In this document: in pieces, positions 4,486 to 6,044 of the stretch
How positions within the stretch are numbered: position 1 is the first letter of the stretch
Layout: each line of letters starts with the position of its first letter
Source of the DNA: Gammaproteobacteria bacterium
GTDB lineage: Bacteria > Pseudomonadota > Gammaproteobacteria > HK1
DNA length: 6,044 nucleotides
Assembly (NCBI GenBank): GCA_020444775.1
Contig: JAGRHX010000414.1
Span: 1-6,044 of the forward strand
Direction of reading: 5' to 3'
Made by a program: the position numbers and the translations under genes
The notes under the pieces: generated by a model
Told to the model about the DNA's origin: nothing
The model's database searches: none
Seen by the model: only the letters and a program-made list of their open reading frames with translations

Positions 4486-5760
4486 TCAGCCCTCGTGCAG
4501 GGCCGGGTGCTTGACGTAGTCGGCGAGATTCGGCTCCAGGCCCAGTGAGACCCGTCCGATGTACTCGTAGGCTTCGTTCGGCGAGTACGGCTGCATGAAC
4601 GATCCGGCGCGCACGTCACGGTACAGACGCGATAGCGGATGCGCCGTTGCGTAGCCCGCCCCTCCCGAGGCGGTCATGGCCAGGTCGACCACGCCGACGG
4701 CACGTTCGTTGACGAAGGTCTTGGTGCACTGGAAGTCGGCCATCAGCGTGTGCAGCACCGCGTCCGGCATGTTTCTGCCTCTATAGCTGGTGATCAGCTC
4801 GTCCGTGGTGCGCGCGGTGCGTTCGACCATGGCCCGTGCCGCCGCCAGGTCGATCTCCATACGTGCGACCGTGTGCTGGACCGCGGGCCGATCGGCGGGG
4901 CGGCGTCCGGCATTCTTGCGGGCGCCCTGCAGCTGGGCCTCGATGACCGTGCGCGCGCTCTCGGCAATGCCCAGGAAGCCCGCCACCAGCCCCAGGGTTA
5001 TGACCACGTTGCCAAACAGATAGGGTGCGCACCATCGCCCCCAGGGACCGAGCAGGGCCAGCGCAGGGGTCGCCACGAAGACGTCGCGATAGACGACGTT
5101 GTGACTGCCCGAGGCGCGCATCCCCAGCGCGTCCCAATCGTCCAGCACCTGCACACCCTCGGCGTGTCGATCCAGCGTCGCGATGGCGAACTGCGTACCA
5201 TGCTCCTCGCTCTCGGCCAGACAGGTCACCTGCATCGCCTTGGCAATCGGTAGACCGGTGCCGAAGGCCTTGCGGCCGTTGACCTTGAAGCCGTGCTCGC
5301 AGGGCGTGGCGCGGGTGTACGGATGGAGGATGTCGGTGCCCGGCTCGGCCACCGTCGAGGAGATGACGAAGTTCTCCCTGGCCAGATGCTCGAGGTAGCG
5401 TTCGATCCCGGCCGCCGCGGCATGGTTTCCGGTCGCCACCGTCTCTCGCCAGTAGTGAGCCAGCAGCCAGACCTGGGCGAGGTGCATGTTGTAGACCAGC
5501 GCCGTTGAGCCGTCGCCGCGACCGACCCGGTTGACCGCGCTGACCAGGTCGACCACGCTCTCCACGCCGCCACCGCCCAGCGGCTCCGGGATGCAGGCGC
5601 GAAGACTGCCGTCGCCGGCCAGCTCCTCGAAGTTCTGGAAAGGGAAGCACGACGCTTGATCGTTGTGGCGGGCGCGTTCGAAGAACTCCGGGATCCTGGC
5701 CTCCAATGCTTCGACCAGCCTGCGTCCCGCTGCGGTGTTCGGCGTGAGCGACGGATTCAT
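4486..5760 (-). CDS. Acyl-CoA dehydrogenase-fold flavoprotein
   Basis: This 424-residue cytoplasmic protein has the normal length and full domain order of the acyl-CoA dehydrogenase family: an N-terminal helical domain (to about 130) with GDGSTALVYNMH (82-93), a beta domain with STVAEPGTD (135-143), VNGRKAFGTG (160-169) and GMRASGSHNVVYRDVFV (213-229), and a C-terminal helical domain (about 245-405) ending in SGGAGY, LYRDVRAG and AYEYIGR. Members bind FAD and either oxidise acyl-CoA thioesters or, in the DszC/HpaH-like branch, hydroxylate substrates with oxygen. Where medium-chain enzymes carry the catalytic Glu (YEG), this protein reads MQPYSPNEAYEY, so the base may be elsewhere (for example E396) or absent. 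ATG 5760 is supported by AGGGG at 5770-5774 on the minus strand, 9 nt upstream. It converges on the LuxC-like gene, and possible regulator sites lie upstream. The family is sure; reaction and substrate are not. Confidence 0.88.
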   Translation of the reverse strand: MNPSLTPNTAAGRRLVEALEARIPEFFERARHNDQASCFPFQNFEELAGDGSLRACIPEPLGGGGVESVVDLVSAVNRVGRGDGSTALVYNMHLAQVWLLAHYWRETVATGNHAAAAGIERYLEHLARENFVISSTVAEPGTDILHPYTRATPCEHGFKVNGRKAFGTGLPIAKAMQVTCLAESEEHGTQFAIATLDRHAEGVQVLDDWDALGMRASGSHNVVYRDVFVATPALALLGPWGRWCAPYLFGNVVITLGLVAGFLGIAESARTVIEAQLQGARKNAGRRPADRPAVQHTVARMEIDLAAARAMVERTARTTDELITSYRGRNMPDAVLHTLMADFQCTKTFVNERAVGVVDLAMTASGGAGYATAHPLSRLYRDVRAGSFMQPYSPNEAYEYIGRVSLGLEPNLADYVKHPALHEG

Positions 5761-5769
5761 AGTCTGATT

Positions 5770-5774
5770 CCCCT
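5770..5774 (-). promoter_or_regulatory. Ribosome binding site of the flavoprotein gene
   Basis: On the minus strand AGGGG lies 9 nt before the ATG at 5760. It directly abuts the repeat pair at 5777-5804, so a protein bound there could also hinder initiation or transcription. Confidence 0.6.
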
Positions 5775-5776
5775 AT

Positions 5777-5804
5777 ATGTGGATGCACATGTTCTGGATG
5801 CACA
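5777..5804 (-). promoter_or_regulatory. Candidate operator: inverted repeat plus direct repeat upstream of the flavoprotein gene
   Basis: On the plus strand ATGTG-GATG-CACAT (5777-5790) is a 14-bp inverted repeat. In addition TGGATGCACA occurs twice, at 5780-5789 and 5795-5804, a 15-bp period. The element begins 16 bp upstream of the start codon. Such compact symmetric sites near the start are typical of repressors of the TetR or GntR kind, which often control acyl-CoA dehydrogenase genes, but no regulator gene is in the window. Confidence 0.4.
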
Positions 5805-5928
5805 CGGTCACGATGCTCCGGCGAGGACGCTCGTGGTCGGGACGCGCGAGTTCGAGATGCGTGCCGCGATGACGCTCGTAGACGCCGCTGCGCGGTGGCC
5901 CGTGGACATCGTCACATAGGTCGGATGC

Positions 5929-5980
5929 GTTCGACGTAGGCGTTCGACGTCGGCCTTCGACGTCGGCCTTCGACGTGGGG
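5929..5980. repeat. Four tandem 13-bp repeats with core TTCGACGT
   Basis: Units at 5929-5941, 5942-5954, 5955-5967 and 5968-5980 follow the pattern [G/C]TTCGACGT[A/C]GGC; the last one degenerates to GGGG after the core. The core is perfect in all four. A 13-bp period is not a multiple of three and no supported gene covers it, so it is best read as non-coding. It lies about 170-220 bp upstream of the flavoprotein start and may be an array of protein-binding sites, or slippage-generated DNA. Confidence 0.8.
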
Positions 5981-5999
5981 GGGCGACGCTGGCGCGTCT

Positions 6000-6015
6000 T
6001 ACGTGCTCGAACGTA
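6000..6015. repeat. Short inverted repeat near the right edge
   Basis: TACGT (6000-6004) and ACGTA (6011-6015) flank GCTCGA. Immediately to the right CGACC-G-GGTCG (6017-6027) forms another small symmetric site. They may be regulator half-sites for a gene beyond the window, but are short enough to arise by chance. Confidence 0.25.
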
Positions 6016-6044
6016 CCGACCGGGTCGCTGGATCGGTGCGCCGG

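Noticed and set aside
5808..5909. 33-codon minus-strand frame upstream of the flavoprotein gene
   Set aside because: It has no ribosome site, is Ser/Ala/Thr-rich and lacks any recognisable feature. The open frame to the right runs through the 13-bp repeats and looks non-coding.

Overview
The window is GC-rich (roughly two thirds G+C), with codon use strongly biased to G/C at third positions and Shine-Dalgarno sites ahead of most genes. Together with the gene families seen, this suggests a high-GC proteobacterium, perhaps a gammaproteobacterium. No ribosomal or other marker gene is present, so the taxonomy is a guess.

Layout, left to right. (1) Minus strand, cut by the left edge: the N-terminal 206 codons of a heme-dependent oxidative N-demethylase-like (former DUF3445) protein, starting at 620. 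(2) A 405-bp gap (621-1025) with no convincing gene but with strong inverted repeats, above all a nested one at 772-843. (3) Plus strand, 1026-1316: a 96-residue soluble protein of unknown function, followed by a hairpin. (4) A 412-bp gap holding a good sigma70-type promoter at 1510-1539. (5) Plus strand: a CPBP/CAAX-protease-like membrane protein (1729-2475), a 59-residue two-helix membrane protein (2555-2734) and a LuxC-type acyl-CoA reductase (2821-4413). The gaps are 79 and 86 bp, so the three are probably one transcription unit. (6) Minus strand and convergent: an acyl-CoA dehydrogenase-fold flavoprotein (4486-5760). (7) Its 284-bp upstream region carries an inverted/direct repeat pair against the ribosome binding site and four tandem 13-bp repeats (5929-5980), both plausible regulator sites.

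Functionally, the right half has an acyl-CoA theme. The LuxC-like enzyme would reduce an acyl-CoA to a fatty aldehyde, and the convergent flavoprotein probably acts on an acyl-CoA or related substrate. No luxA/B, D or E homologue is present, so this is not a bioluminescence locus. Pairing a membrane protease-like protein, a tiny membrane protein and an acyl-CoA reductase in one apparent operon is the least ordinary arrangement here. The link between them is inferred from position only.
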